Of a stretch of 64,000 bases of DNA, positions 24,297-36,715 are shown piece by piece. The position numbers and the translations under genes are program-made. The stretch lies in contig JAQFVV010000112.1 in the NCBI GenBank assembly GCA_028023455.1, forward strand, positions 4,002,001 through 4,066,000, written 5' to 3'. The notes under the pieces are model-generated. The model searched no databases. It was not told where the DNA came from and worked only from the letters and a program-made list of their open reading frames with translations. Source of the stretch: Epiperipatus broadwayi. Its lineage: Eukaryota; Onychophora; Udeonychophora; Euonychophora; Peripatidae. Numbering within the stretch: position 1 is the first letter of the stretch; every line of letters starts with the position of its first letter.

Positions 24297-24775
24297 TGAC
24301 TAGTTCTTTCTCAGGGCTGCTTGCAGTGTCAGCTGAGATTCAAAATGTACATTATATAATGACATAGTTTACCACATATATTTTAAGGTAACAGTGTGTA
24401 CAATTCATGAGTTATGATATGAAATGTGATATGTTTCTTATTTTCATAGAACATCTTCAATATTTTTCTTGCCATCACAAAATATTGCAAACCATTTGAA
24501 AACATTCTTGGAACTCAAGGTTTCAAAGCTTGAATCATTTAAAATATTGTAATAGCAATTTTGCTCAATTTAGGAAAAAAATGTTTGTTATTCCATTGTA
24601 GGTTAAAGTACAAAGCACAATGCCACATTTCATGTCATAACTCATGATCCAGACATGCTACTGTGAATATATTTGTTGTTACTATAAAGCACACTGATTC
24701 AGAGATGACACTGTAGGCAGCTTGAGAGAGAACCAGTCACCAGCCACTTTTTGAGTGGGACATGCATTTACTAGT
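24297..24775. repeat. Foldback element (family B), opposite orientation
   Basis: The left arm begins GTGACTAGTTCTTTCTCAGG and includes 'tcatgagttatgatatgaaatgtg'. The right arm is complementary, including 'acatttcatgtcataactcatgatccagacatg' and 'cactgtaggcagcttgagagagaaccagtcac'. The right arm is also the inverted counterpart of 21755-21935. The element ends 50 nt 5' (plus-strand left) of the 24825 splice donor. Confidence 0.65.
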
Positions 24776-24824
24776 TAAAAATAAGATTACATACATATAT
24801 TTGTAATATGTCAAATGTTCTTAC

Positions 24825-24905
24825 CTGAACCCAAATTGTAAAATAATACAACAAATCCATCTACAATTCCAACAGCCAGGTAATCCGAATTTGTAAAATG
24901 ATATC
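24825..24905 (-). CDS. EYS: EYS-like exon: laminin G domain 2, small middle exon
   Basis: An 81-nt exon too short to stand out alone. Acceptor TTATAAAG (weak, non-pyrimidine just before AG), donor TTCAG|GTAAGA, phase 1 at both ends. It reads GYHFTNSDYLAVGIVDG followed by FVVLFYNLGSG. This is the textbook LamG segment (D-x-L-A-x-x-l-x-D-G-x-v-x-x-x-y-x-L-G-S-G). It joins without a frame break to the exons at 30.7 kb and 21.3 kb, which supplies independent support. Confidence 0.85.
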
Positions 24906-25127
24906 CTTTATAAATAAAAAAAAAATAGATTATGCAATTTAATGATAGCTGTCTTGCATTTTGCACACACAATATTGAATTAAAGAAAAGTCAAATTCAA
25001 TTCTTATTAATTTATAAGAGCTTTTCAAAAGTTACATAACACATCATTTCAGTAACATATAGTTAATGAAAATGAAACAGTATATTCACATAATCACCAT
25101 TCTTTATGCATACACAAGCTGTTTACA

Positions 25128-25232
25128 TAGAGGCAAAACTCTCATACAGTAGCACAATTCAGTGCCGAGTGCATCCATTGATTACTCTGGCTTTCATTGA
25201 GTGGCACTACTGCATGGAGAGTTTTGCCTCTG
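25128..25232. repeat. Foldback family A, internally deleted copy
   Basis: Only the outer ends remain: AGAGGCAAAACTCTCATACA on the left and TGCATGGAGAGTTTTGCCTC on the right, around 'ccattgattactctggctttcattgagtggcac'. This shows the family can be reduced to its terminal ~50 bp. Confidence 0.7.
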
Positions 25233-25573
25233 TGTAAACATCCACATATTAATGTGCTAACACACATTAAAAGCCATTATTTTTTCCAAAGTAATCACAT
25301 AGTATGTTGTATACTTTGCAAGTATTGCATAAAAATGGATACTCAAAAAACAATATATTTGTTGTAAAGTTCAATCTGCTATAAAAGTGAAGCTGAAAGT
25401 CTTGCAATGTGATCATTAAAAAGTTAATTTCAACTTATACCTAGTATTCTCATGTTGTCATTTATTCAGAGTTCACAACAATCACTTCTCAACATATATT
25501 TTAGTTGTAAATAACAAGCTTAGCCATACATTTTTATTAGAGGATTAAATAATTTGTATATATATATCATTAG

Positions 25574-25745
25574 AAACCAGTCAACTTCTAAACATGCCAA
25601 CATAGATAGTAATCAATATTTCTCACTGTTGTCAAGGCAACTTCTCCTTTTAGTAGCTTTAAAAGGAGAGAGGTTGCCTTGACAACAGTGAGGAATATTG
25701 ACTATTATCTATGTTGGCATGTTCAGGTGTTGACTGGTTTCTGAT
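25574..25745. repeat. Near-perfect hairpin, arms about 80 bp
   Basis: Left arm from AAACCAGTCAACTTCTAAAC to GGCAACTTCTCCTTTTAGTA, right arm the inverse (AAAAGGAGAGAGGTTGCCTT ... GGTGTTGACTGGTTTC). Loop of only a few bases. Few mismatches, so the hairpin is recent. A half-arm of the same family is at about 60490-60520. Confidence 0.8.
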
Positions 25746-25789
25746 GGTTAAATTCTATTCCATTTAGCTTTAAAAATTATTTCACTTAT

Positions 25790-26535
25790 CATATATATAT
25801 ATATAGTAATAAAATCAAGTCATATATCATATGACTTATATAGCTTGCATTTACAAATATGTAAAATAAAGAGTGTGCTAATAGCTCTAAACAAGCCTTT
25901 TTATGATAAATGCTACAGAATACATTTGAAATCTTTATCTATGATTGTCCCCATTTCAGACCAGTTTCAAGCTGTAACTCTCTTCAGTGAGGAGCTAGGA
26001 CAACAAATTTAAAATACCAATTCAAGATAAGCATTTATCTAATACTTAACTCTTAAAAAGAAGATCTTTACACAATCCTAGATCATTCTCTTGTAGCATT
26101 TATCATAAAAAAAGCTTGCTTAGAGCTATTAGCACACTTTTTATTTTACATATTTGTAAATGCTAGCTATATAAGTCATGTATATGACTTGGGTTTTATT
26201 ACTATTATTATTTGGGTACTGAGGCTTTGGTTAAATTAAATTGCTAAGCATATTAATATATAGTATATCCAAATTTAGTTCAGGTCCATATGATTATTTT
26301 AGTTGGAGAGGTTGAGTTGATATTTTGAATCTCATGTCCTAGCTTCACTGAAGAGAGTCATATCTCAAAACTGGTCTGGGTATGGGGACAATCCTAGATA
26401 AAGATTTTGAATGTGTTCTCTTGCAACTTTTATCATTAAAAAATGCTTGTTTAGAGCTATTAGCATGCTCTTTATTTTACATATATGTGACTGCAAGCTA
26501 TATAAGTCATGTGATATATGATATATTATTTAGTC
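25790..26535. repeat. Composite foldback element (family C), three arm copies
   Basis: One arm around 25800-26010 (TATAGCTTGCATTTACAAAT, AGAGTGTGCTAATAGCTCTA, then 'cccatttcagaccagtttcaag'), an inverted arm around 26090-26200, and a second inverted arm around 26330-26530. The three-arm layout suggests a partial duplication or nested insertion. A diverged arm appears at about 53365-53410 ('gcttgcaaatagttcttaacaagc' and 'ccttagaccggtt'). Confidence 0.6.
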
Positions 26536-26949
26536 ATCTAATAAAAATTTATGACTGAGCTTGTTAAAAATATACATTAATTAATACAATCCTGCTTATT
26601 TACAATTAAAATATATGTATATATTAAAAAATACCTTTATTCACACAATGGCATTAAAAAGTAAAAAATACATTTCTTCAGTTTTCATAAGTAAAAGCAT
26701 GGAATGCTCATGTTTAGAAGTATTCTTAGTTATACAAATAAAAATTAGATTCTAATGATTTTAACAAGCCTGTATATCACATGATCACTATTCTTTATGC
26801 GTACACAAGCTGTTTAGTGATTTAATACCAATCCTGCCCTGATAGGATTATAGTGACTATGGTTATTAAAGAAACAAAGACACCAAAAAGTATGGCTGTT
26901 GAACAGAGTTCAGATCTACACAACTATACAAGCTAATAAGCTTGAATTG

Positions 26950-27235
26950 AAAACATTATTGTGTTTTCGTTTTGAACTTAAAGTTTTATTATTAGCTAAT
27001 AAGGTAAAAGGTGACTCCTGGAGGGTTCCATTAGATCCTAAGATCAAGGCGCAGTGCTAACAGATCCAAAGCTCCTCACTAATGAAATCCACAAGCTAGA
27101 AACTAGTCTGGGGATATTGGATGAGTAGGCACTAGATAGGGATTTTATGTACAAACATTCCTGCATCCATTGATTACTCTGGTTTGCTCTGAGTGGTGCT
27201 ACTGTATGGAGAGTTTTGGATCTATTAAAGCCTGT
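26950..27235 (+). repeat. Foldback family A, right-arm copy with core
   Basis: Holds the family core (GGAGGGTTCCATTAGATCCT) and the right arm (AACAGATCCAAAGCTCCTCA ... CTGGGGATATTGGATGAGTA ... GGAGAGTTTTGGATCT). The left arm is missing, so it is a 5'-truncated or deleted copy. Confidence 0.65.
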
Positions 27236-27239
27236 AAAT

Positions 27240-29690
27240 AACAATTCTCAATTCAAATTCCCAAAAAATCACTTATATAGACTTATAAATAACACCCATT
27301 TTTAAAAAAACAACTATAAAATTAATAAGATAAAAACATATTTTTGATTTGTGAATTATTGAAAAGTATATTTTCAAATTATTTAAATAAAAACATGGAA
27401 ATTGATTTGTGAATTATTGTAATAATATTTTCAGACTTTGCTGATCTGTGAATAGATTTATAGAAATTAGACTTATATTTTTTATATACATAGTGGCAAA
27501 GTGGTGAAGCATATCAAGTTAAAAATGTTAAATTGTAATTCTTCTTTAAATAAAAAAACCCATAAATATTGATAAAAAGTGGAATTAAGACTATTTTTAA
27601 ACATGATGCTCCCTCTTTTTAATTTGTGAAAGCTAAAGAAAAAAACATTTTTTAAATACATTTATATAAATAAAAGCATTTAAAAAAACTTTATATCAAT
27701 TTTCAATGAATTATTTAGTTTTAAATTATAATGAGTGCCACTAAACATCACTTACATCAATGTTCCATATAAAGTTAAAAATTTAAATTTTTTACTAATC
27801 TTTGGCTAAAATTGTTTGTGAATATAAAAAATATATTGTTAGTAGGAATATATATATGTATCAAAAATTTCAAAAAGATTAGAAATTGAATAATAGTTAA
27901 AAATTAGACTTACTGTTTTTTTATTACAGCATTTTATCAGGTCTGAAATCAAGAAATTGAATTTGTGTTTTTCGTTCTCTAATGAAAAATTTTGTGAACT
28001 TTTTTTTTACAGCTTTAAAATTCATGTATATATTTTTTCTAATATTTTAATTTCAAAAAATTTAAAAGATGTCTGGATAATTAAATAAATGGGTCTTCAA
28101 AGTTTCTTAATCTCTATAATGATGGGTGCATATTATATATTTGCTGATCTCAAACTTTGCAAGATTACAATGGTCTAAAAACTTGATTTTTTGGAAAGTT
28201 TATGATTATTTTTTAGTAATTGTGTAATAATTATTGGAAATCAAAAAAATATTCAAACATATTTATTTTTTACAAAAATGTGTTATTTTTAAATATAAAA
28301 TAACATATGCTTCTGAATAATGTTACAATGGAGTTTAAGATCACAGGAAATACAACTGTCTGGAAATATCATCACTAAACAATCTGTTATAACATTTAGT
28401 GATATTGTAAAAATTAAAAAAATTTTTAAACTTTTAAAGCATAAATTGATAGATTTACTAGATCTTAAAAATAATTTATTCAGATTTTTAAAACAAATAT
28501 TAAACAAAGATTTCATTCATTTTGCAAATTGAATCTGCTCCACCTGAAATTTGATGATGAAACAGCACTTTTGTTTTGATTAAAATTTAATTTTTAAAAT
28601 AATTCTGAAAATCAAATGTGATTTTTTAAAATTTAGTTAATTTCTAAACAAAATGATCTCAAATGAAGTCAAATTTATTATATTCTGATAAATAATAATG
28701 GTGTAATATTGAAGTAAAAATTAAAAACTTAGAGTAAGTGAAAACAAAGAATCTGTCAGAATATAGGAAGGTTAAGTTAGATTTCATTTAAATATACAGA
28801 TTAAAAAAGTAGAGTAAGTTTAATAAAAGTATATATTATAATAAAAAAGTAATGCATTAATAAATTTAGAATTCCATGTTATTGATTCAATAATAAATTT
28901 GAAATCTAAAGATTTCTGGATTGAAATTCAAATAGTCCTTTCTGGTATCTGAATATCTCATAATTTTGTGAACAAACTAATTTATTATTGTTTAAAAATA
29001 CATTTGGTAATTATGTGAAAAACTAAGTTATGGATGTGCTTTTTAATTGAATGTATGCTTATAGATATATGTATGGCAAAGAAAAAATAGTTATTGCTGT
29101 CATTTGATGACATTCTTTTTATTTTGTATCTACTATCATGTTTACACATGCACTTATACATATATATTCTAACCTTTAACTTTTCCAATACAGCTAAATT
29201 TACAGCCATCTATTTCATTTAAGTATATAAAAAATTCATAAATTATTTTAAATTGCAAGTTAATTTTATCAGGGTTTTATAGCTAAAAACTAATTCCTTG
29301 ATATGTCATTCTAAGAACTTTTATGTCTTATTTTAAAAATTATTTTTAATATTTTTTGCATTGATTTGAACCCATCAGTAGTACAAGTGACTTCCAATTC
29401 CTTAGAAATATATTTCCCTGTATAATAATAAGATAATGTAGAAAGCTATTAAAAGCTAGTTTTTTCCTATAGCATCTAGTATATTAAAATTTAATGTTTA
29501 AATTAAACCTTAATAATAACTAAGTTTAAGTCTTTAATGTTAGGTATTATTATTTAATTTGCTTGCTTATAAGAAAGCATTTCTCTTTAAGATATTTATT
29601 AATAAAAGTACATTTTTATTCATACTAATCATTATAAATAGACAATACAGGTTAGTAATTACACAAATTTTGTACCTTTAGATTCTTAAA
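27240..29690. other. AT-rich intron without recognisable features
   Basis: Extremely AT-rich. Two opposite ORFs near 28.3-28.5 kb overlap each other and show no domain, so I treat them as chance. No repeat pair or exon signal was found. Confidence 0.5.
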
Positions 29691-29694
29691 ATAT

Positions 29695-29760
29695 TGAATT
29701 TAAGGCAAATACTCTACCAACTGAGCTATTCTGTCAAAGTCAACATATAGTAGAAATTTT
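29695..29760 (-). repeat. tRNA-like relic
   Basis: The minus strand reads AATAGCTCAGTTGGTAGAGT, an almost perfect tRNA D-arm/box A. The following anticodon and T-arm regions are degraded and no box B is clear. Either an old tRNA pseudogene or a SINE head. Confidence 0.5.
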
Positions 29761-30169
29761 ATATATTTATATATGAAGGTTAGTTCATATCTTCCTGAGT
29801 CCTTCAATTGTTTTTTTTAGTAAGGCTAATTAGTTTTATTTTATCCTAACAGCTTTTGGTGCATTGTAAAATTTAATGAATTAAGGAATTTTAATGTTTT
29901 TAATTTTCACTTGTTTATATATATTTATTTGTGTTTATTTACATTTTTCTTGACAAGAATATAAGTGAAGTAGTATATATAGATATAGCATATATAACAG
30001 CTTCACTGAACATTGCAAAAATTAAATATGAAAAGCAGATATTTTATATTATCTTTCATATAGATGCACATTGGATATACATTTAAGTCTAAATTATTGA
30101 TTTAAATATACATATAGTTGCTTTATGAAAACAACAGGCTGTGAATATGATTCAAAGTTTTGAAGAATT

Positions 30170-30480
30170 ATATTTATCATCATCAGCAACATTTTAAACT
30201 ATATATCAATTCATTGCAGAAGGAAGTTTCTAAAAGTTCAATTCACTTTTTTTTATCCATAGCTTCTCTTCTTCCTATCTCTTTAAAAAATGTCTTATCT
30301 CATTCAAACATCTTATACATGGGCTCTATAAGGTCTATCCAAATTTAATCTACTTTCTCTGATCAATAGTTTCTTTTTTCTGCATTACTTTCAGCACCCT
30401 TTCTTCTCTTATTCATCCATCTCATATTTGGTCTCCTTCAAAATCTTTTATAATTTATTAAGATCCAGTTTAAGGATTAT
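30170..30480 (-). mobile_element. RTE-like LINE 3' fragment
   Basis: Plus-strand landmarks match the complement of the RTE 3' end: CATCATCAGCAACATTTTAA, 'ttcattgcagaagg', 'ctactttctctgatca', 'cttattcatccatctcatatttggtctcctt'. Parallel to 20265-20450. Heavily diverged. Confidence 0.5.
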
Positions 30481-30688
30481 ATTAGTAGTCATAATATTGA
30501 AAAAAAAAAGAAAGAATAGATCTCAGAAGAGGTTTACCTTTTCATTTCTTAAAGTCATTAAATAAGATATTTATTAACGAAAGTTACCTCTTCATGCACA
30601 GATTAAAATTTTTAGTGAGTTTTCTATGAATAAATCTACCATAACAAAGTAACAATTTTATTTATGTAAAGTAAATAATAGTTATTAC

Positions 30689-30862
30689 CTGTTTGCCCAA
30701 TGAAGATCATAAGATTGTTATCTGGTAACTCCAGATTATTTGACAAAGAAAAATTAAATCCAAGTTCCATTTGATAAGAGATATTTTTAAGATTTGAGAA
30801 AGTTATATATGAACTATAACCATATTTCATTCCAAAAAAGGAGGGTTGGGTGATGGTTGTGC
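30689..30862 (-). CDS. EYS: EYS-like exon: laminin G domain 2, first third
   Basis: This 174-nt exon is phase 1 at both ends, with acceptor TTTTTGTTCAG and donor AACAG|GTAATA. The peptide contains a Ser/Tyr-rich first strand (GYSSYITFSNLK), a MELGFNFS strand and NLMIFIGQ, the equivalent of the LamG GLLLY-x-G turn. The next exon continues with the hydrophobic strand that follows in LamG folds. Its intron on the 5' side is only 91 nt, against several kb for most others in this gene. Confidence 0.82.
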
Positions 30863-30953
30863 CTGAACAAAAAAAAAAAGAGAAAAAAATTATTTGAAAA
30901 TGTATATATATATTTTCAATTACTTTAGTTATGAAAATGGATGAATCTCTTAC

Positions 30954-31132
30954 TATCACTGCAGTGCACGCCTTGTTTGCCGTAGGGGCAGAAACAAATA
31001 TATCTTCCCAATTCTTGAAGATTTATGCACGTTCCTCCATGCTCACAAGGATTATGATCGCAAACTCTATGTTCACATTGCTGACCTGTAAAGCCTTGAG
31101 GACATCTACAGAACCATAATCCACCATGACTG
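30954..31132 (-). CDS. EYS: EYS-like exon: EGF second half plus a complete EGF
   Basis: This 179-nt exon has acceptor TTTCCCAG (a second AG lies 3 nt further in, so NAGNAG choice is possible) and donor ATA|GTAAGA. It finishes an EGF (HGGLWFCRCPQGFTGQQC) and encodes a full second one: CDHNPCEHGGTC, then ICFCPYGKQGVHC. It leaves in phase 1, matching the next exon only 91 nt away. Two tandem EGFs between the first and second LamG domains fit the EYS module order. With the second AG (exon start 31129) the EGF split over the 42.6/31.1-kb junction has exactly eight residues between cysteines 3 and 4. Confidence 0.85.
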
Positions 31133-31389
31133 CTGGGAAATAAATAAATACTTTCAAAAGTTAAAAATTAAAGGCAGTGATAATATCATCTATACAGAAA
31201 AAATATTAAATTCAATCTTAACGCATTTTGAATGTTGTTGTATAATGGCTGCCTTTGAAAAGGATTCTGAGTACTGAAAATACATTTACACTGTATTTAA
31301 CATTTTCTCTGAATATATAATAATATTACTGCCATTACATCATTACATTTCAGTAAAAAAGTTATGTTAGTTATTTGCACATAATAATA

Positions 31390-31515
31390 ATTAAATGGCT
31401 TTATTAATTGAGAGTTCATAAGAAATTTGAGCCTCCAAAGTGCCAAGCATTGAAATTGACTCAAGGATTTTATACTCCACAGTCTAACACTCAGCCACTG
31501 CACTAAATCATGCAA
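31390..31515 (-). repeat. tRNA-derived SINE
   Basis: On the minus strand: ATTTAGTGCAGTGGCTGAGT (box A), GAGTATAAAATCCTTGAGTC, then GGCTCAAATTTCTTATGAAC and a tail TTAATAAAGCCATTTAATTA. The clearest example of the SINE family in this window. Confidence 0.6.
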
Positions 31516-31627
31516 AATGAAAGGCAAATTAAAATAATTATAAAAATAAAACTCTAGTAATAATAATTTTGAAAATAAATAATGATTAGTGCTATGAAGG
31601 AATCATTTATGCATTAACTTTGAGAAG

Positions 31628-31630
<3 letters not shown>

Positions 31631-31712
<82 letters not shown>
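31631..31712. repeat. (TA)n microsatellite, about 80 bp
   Basis: An uninterrupted run of about 40 TA units in the 42.6-31.1-kb intron. Long pure TA tracts are cruciform-prone and unstable in length. Confidence 0.95.
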
Positions 31713-31714
<2 letters not shown>

Positions 31715-32159
31715 CCACAATAACATAGAAAGACCTCAACATCAATATTACTCAATATTTTGAAAGTGTTGGAATAGTTTTGGTTACACAAAGAACAAAT
31801 TATGCAATGATATAAAAGTTAACAGCTACTAAATATCCCATGGTAGGGCAAAGATTTCAACAGCATCTTCTTCCCACAGTAAAGAAGCAGTGAATAAGAC
31901 AGGGCTTCTAGTCATAATTTTAATAATTTTTTCATCCTTGTTTTAGCCTTTTACTATGAATAGATGTCCATTTACTGATCAATATTAGATTACAAATCAG
32001 GCTGATTTGAGCTACCTATTTAAGACAATTCTTAGGCTTGCTTAAAACTTGAAAGTTTCCAAGTTTTGTAGGGTCTGGATTGAAAACCCAAATCATGCTC
32101 GACACAGGTGGAGACACTACCCTCTCTTCTATAAAGCCTTTAATTATACATAATATATA

Positions 32160-33540
32160 AACTTGTGGGCACATAGTTAAAAAAGTTATTTTGCAATTAA
32201 AAAATTATAACAATAAAAAATAGAAAATTGAATGGCTACCACTACATTAAACCACATAGGGCATAACAATGATGATAGCAAACCACTACGATAAGAAATA
32301 CATCAAGATGTCAGCCTTTTTGGCAGTGAACGCTTTTTATACTTGTGGTGAGAATTATATAGTAACCACTACTACACTGCTACAAACAAATTATCAGTGA
32401 ATTAAGTCAATCAATACATCAATTCAGCATGAATGTAAGATATGGAAGGTATTTAATGCTCTGGAATAAACCACATTTTAATCAAAAGATTAAAGGTCTC
32501 TGTAATCTGCATATAATTAAAGTCAGTAGGTGAGTATATTATTAAAAAAACTGGCCATTTTATATACAGTTCTAATTAGTATAACATATCTGTATGTATA
32601 TATTGTGCCCTTTTCTATAGGTCAGTAATAGTCCATCTCAGTCAATTACTAAAAATTTTAAATTTTAGAATATGTTCTTTTAATATGGTAATCGTATTAA
32701 GTTAATTATATTATAAAGTACAATTTGAGGCTAAAGCAAATACGTAGTATATAAAATTATAACGAATCATTTAAAAGTAGTTAAGTAAAGCTTAAAACAT
32801 TGTTGCATATGATTGCAAAAGCTGGCCATATTAAATAACACAGCTATAAATAATTAAAAGTATTTTTAAAAAGTTCGATTTTAATAGTTTAAAACTTATA
32901 GTAATAAATGTTATATTTTAAATTTATAAAGTCATATTTAATAATCTAATAAAAATCGTATATTTTTAAAAATAAACTTTATGATAGTGAGAATTGTATT
33001 TAATTCTATATTTTAAATTATTTTTCCAAATTTTTATAATTATATTATTAAATATAATAAGTGTATCAATTTTATAAATCTGGGCAGAGAAATAGATTAA
33101 AAATCGTCTGTCAAAGTTATTGATCATGTGACTTGTATAATGCATACTTTCACACACACTGCTTGTTTTAATTAAGCAAAGTTTAAAATGTTTTAAAAAT
33201 TATATTATAGAATTGGATGGAATTATCACCTAGCATAAAGCAAATATTAAATATTAAGTTAACTATCGTATAACATGCTTAAATGATGTAATAAAGACGA
33301 ATACACTTATAATATAAAAATTAAATATTTTGTTTAAATAAAACAAGATAAATGGAATATTAAGAATGGAATAGGTTATTAAAATTATTTTAAAAGTTAT
33401 TTTAAATGTTTAAATAATTTTGATAAAATAATAATTGATTTAAAAGTGGTATTTTAAATAATATTTTTAAATTTTACTACATCATAATTTTTATTTTGGA
33501 AATTCAATTCTGTAAAAAATTGAAAATATGTAAATTTGTT
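32160..33540. other. AT-rich intron, nothing recognised
   Basis: No exon-like segment, SINE or inverted repeat that I could support. This stretch is part of the intron where an additional small EGF exon might be expected but was not seen. Confidence 0.45.
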
Positions 33541-33560
33541 CTCAAGCTAAAAGTAAGAAT

Positions 33561-33630
33561 TAACCAATAGGATAAGGTATTCTTGCAAGGTATAAATACC
33601 AGAGACTAATAATGTACAGGGGAGTTTAAT
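33561..33630 (+). promoter_or_regulatory. CCAAT and TATA promoter-like module
   Basis: TAACCAATAG at 33561 and GGTATAAATACC centred at 33594, 25-30 nt upstream of a purine start region near 33620. The CCAAT to TATA spacing (~27 nt) is short but plausible for an RNA polymerase II core promoter. It is on the strand opposite to the host gene. The same GGTATAAATA string occurs at 48340. Could be an LTR U3 or a non-coding transcript promoter. Confidence 0.4.
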
Positions 33631-36600
33631 AATGTGTTAGTGGTGATTAATAACATACCTATGTAGCTGGATAATATCAGAAGCTATAGAGGTGAAAAAT
33701 CTTTAAAAATTTTTATATTTATTTTAAAAGAGAGTTTAAAATACAATATATTTTGAACTTCATTTAAATGGATTGCTAATTTTTAAAAGTTACTTGCCAG
33801 GATTATTTTATCTAAAATTTAACCTAAACTTCGCAATGAAACAGATGGATATAATAAGTAAAATGTGTATAAATTATAATGCTATGAAAATGCATAGTAT
33901 GTTCATTGATATCATTATATTAATGCTTGACTGGAGAACTGTTTTGGTACATGAAAACCATAGCTCGGACATTATGCTGGAAGCTTAAATGGAAAACTAT
34001 TGCCGTCTAAAAAAGGATTTGTGACGCATTATTTATAAGCTTTATCCAAGAGTTTTAAAAAGAATAAGATACTTATATCTTATGAATTATCATAAAATAT
34101 TATAATGAAAGAAATAGAATGTTTAGTCCTTTTTGAAGGAAACATTTTTTTTAAAAAGAATATATTTTACAAGAATTAAAAAGAGCTCATAGAGAAGATT
34201 TTGTTAAGGAATTATAATATTAAAAAAACTTCTAGTCTCAGAAATATTAAAAATGCATCTTTAGAAGTATTTGTTTTTGAAGCGCTTTATCAAGGATGGA
34301 AACCTATATAAAAGAATGAACATATAACAGTTGATTAAAAATGAATCCATGGAAATATTGTGGAAAAGTTTAGCGAATATTTTAAAGTTAAAATTATTTA
34401 AGAAGCTTCACAGGATTAGTTTAGCGTAATAAATCTTTAATAATAATTATTTAAAACAGTAAAACCAAGGATTATTGTTTTTATAAAATTTACTAAAACG
34501 GATTAACAAGGATTTTATTATATTTTTTAAGATTTAAAGATGTCGAATTATTTTTTACTATTGTTTTAAAAAATTGCTCGCCAAACACCCTCAATGTATT
34601 GTTCTTGTTCATCGTCATAGCAACGGAGGGGGGGAACGCTCTTGAAGAATAACGCATTTTTAGGAGGAACATTTAAAAAAAAAAAAACTGGAGAAAATAA
34701 TGTTTTATGAACTGTATCAAGGACTTTTATCAAGTAAAGAATTAATGAAGAAATAAGTAAATATAGTCTTGAATTTTTTTTATTTTTTTTACTAACTTAG
34801 TTTAAATGTAAATTTTTCTATTTTATAAGATTAGGAAAACATAAAAACATTAATTTATTAATATAAGAACTTTATAATATAATAATCTAATAATTTATAT
34901 AAGAATATTTTAAGATAAAGTGTATGGATGTATATTTTCGTTTATGTATGCAATGTTTTTTATATCCAGTGGATGGAAGAAGCCTACTGAATATGATGAC
35001 CAGATAAAGGTTATTTTGGTAATAGTAATAACTATTAATAATTTATAATGTATATATTTTTGTCTTCTTTAGATCATCTATGAATCATAAGAATGAAGTG
35101 TAAAAGTTTTTTTAATTATATGTAACGCATTTTATACAACATTTTTTGGAAAAACATTATGAGATAGGATTGATTTGAAAATATGCATACGACGATTTTT
35201 TTTTTATATTAGTGATATAATCCAACATAATAACAAATAGTTATGTGATTCTTTCAAAATTTTCATGTTATTGGATATTCAAATATTGTCTAGTTAGATT
35301 GTATATGATTAAACATACAGAATGATGAAGTAGACAAACTTTTCTTGTGGAACAGTGGGATTGTTTAATTATCAATGAATTTTATTTATTGTTTTGTAAA
35401 TGCAGATAGTTATTTATCGATGTAAGATGTGGAAAATCTTGAGAAATAATGTTGAGATAGTGGCTTGGAAGTACTTAGTGAACAGGAAACCAAGATGATG
35501 TTTTTAAGAAATAGGATATGATAAGGAATAGAAATAATATTTAGTCTTTGTGTGGATATCAGCATAGTTAACAAAGCCCTATGACTGGTACACATTTTAT
35601 TTGGACAGTGTTTTATATTTCTTTAAATATTTGATGTTCTAATAAAGCTGAAGAAATAGCTTTAACATCGTTCATGTATTAGAGGTTATTAGACAGGTAA
35701 AGGTCATACCTCTTTCTTGTAATGCACTGTGCCATGATTTTTTGAGATATGTTATGAATGATACTCTAGCTTTCTTCCTTAAATCCTATACATCTGTTTC
35801 GCTATCTTTATTTCATGTAACTGCATCGTTTCAGTAAGATATTTTGAAAAGAAATGATAAATAATTTAGAACTTAGGTTATGCTATCATTTTGTATAAGA
35901 TTGGTTTATTTGCTTATAAGGAACAGAATTTTATAACTTAAAATTGAAGGTCCAATATATCCTAAGGAAGGGAAAGAATCATAGAATATATTTTTGAATT
36001 TATTTCGGAAATGAAATATAAATTTTTAAAATAGAGTATCTAAACAAGATGTTTTCTTTGAAATGTTAATTATTTTTAAATTATTTTTTTTTTTTTTTTT
36101 AAGAGAAAAATAAGTATTGCATATTTTTAAAATACAATAATATACAATAAATGTAGGGAATAGGCATAGTATATTTTTTTTTGTTTATTGAATAACAGGA
36201 ATATATTGATTATTACACTTATATCATACTAAAGTAAGGCTAAATAAGAATATATTATGATTAGTAAACATCGTGTGATAAAACACTAAAATCTAGTACT
36301 GAATTTTGGATGAATATTTTATGTAACATCTTTGACTTTGCAAGATGAAAATTTTTTTTATATTTTGAGAAATCCATACTCATTATAAAGTTAATTTTGT
36401 TTTCTGTAGAATGTTTTCCTATGAATGTTTTTAAAAATAAGATAGTTTAATAATATTAAGGATGAAATATTTTGCTAATAAAATAAGTAAATATATTTGT
36501 AATAAGTTAACCATAACGAGAAACCAAATGGTAACATTTTTTTATTATTTTGTCTTAAGTCTAAATAAAGATATAACTAAACTATAAATTATTTTTATAT

Positions 36601-36715
36601 AACTTAGTAGATAAAAATGTAAGAATAAAATAAGGATATCCATTGTAAATAGTGTACATAAATTGTTTATTTTATTTGTTGTTGTTAATAAACTTTGTTA
36701 AAATTTGTTTTCAAA
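33630..36715 (+). other. Possible antisense non-coding transcription unit or LTR-type relic
   Basis: About 3.1 kb of AT-rich sequence between the promoter-like module and a poly(A) signal (AATAAA at 36687) followed by TTTTTGTGTCTGG at about 36717. No ORF longer than ~71 codons in sense. It contains scattered CpG-bearing islands (for example around 34575-34650 with CGCCAAACACCC and ATAGCAACGG), unlike surrounding intron. A similar ATAGCAACG...GGGGAGAACGC block occurs at 44530. Nature unknown. Confidence 0.3.

Noticed and set aside
28289-28532. Overlapping ORFs of 70 and 75 codons on opposite strands
   Set aside because: AT-rich low-complexity composition, no domain, no splice context.
31603-31791. 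ORF with a long Tyr-Ile run
   Set aside because: Translation of a pure (TA)n microsatellite.
33773-33988. 71-codon ORF downstream of the TATA/CCAAT module
   Set aside because: Starts ~170 nt into the putative transcript but has no recognisable domain or codon signature; treated as chance until transcription is shown.
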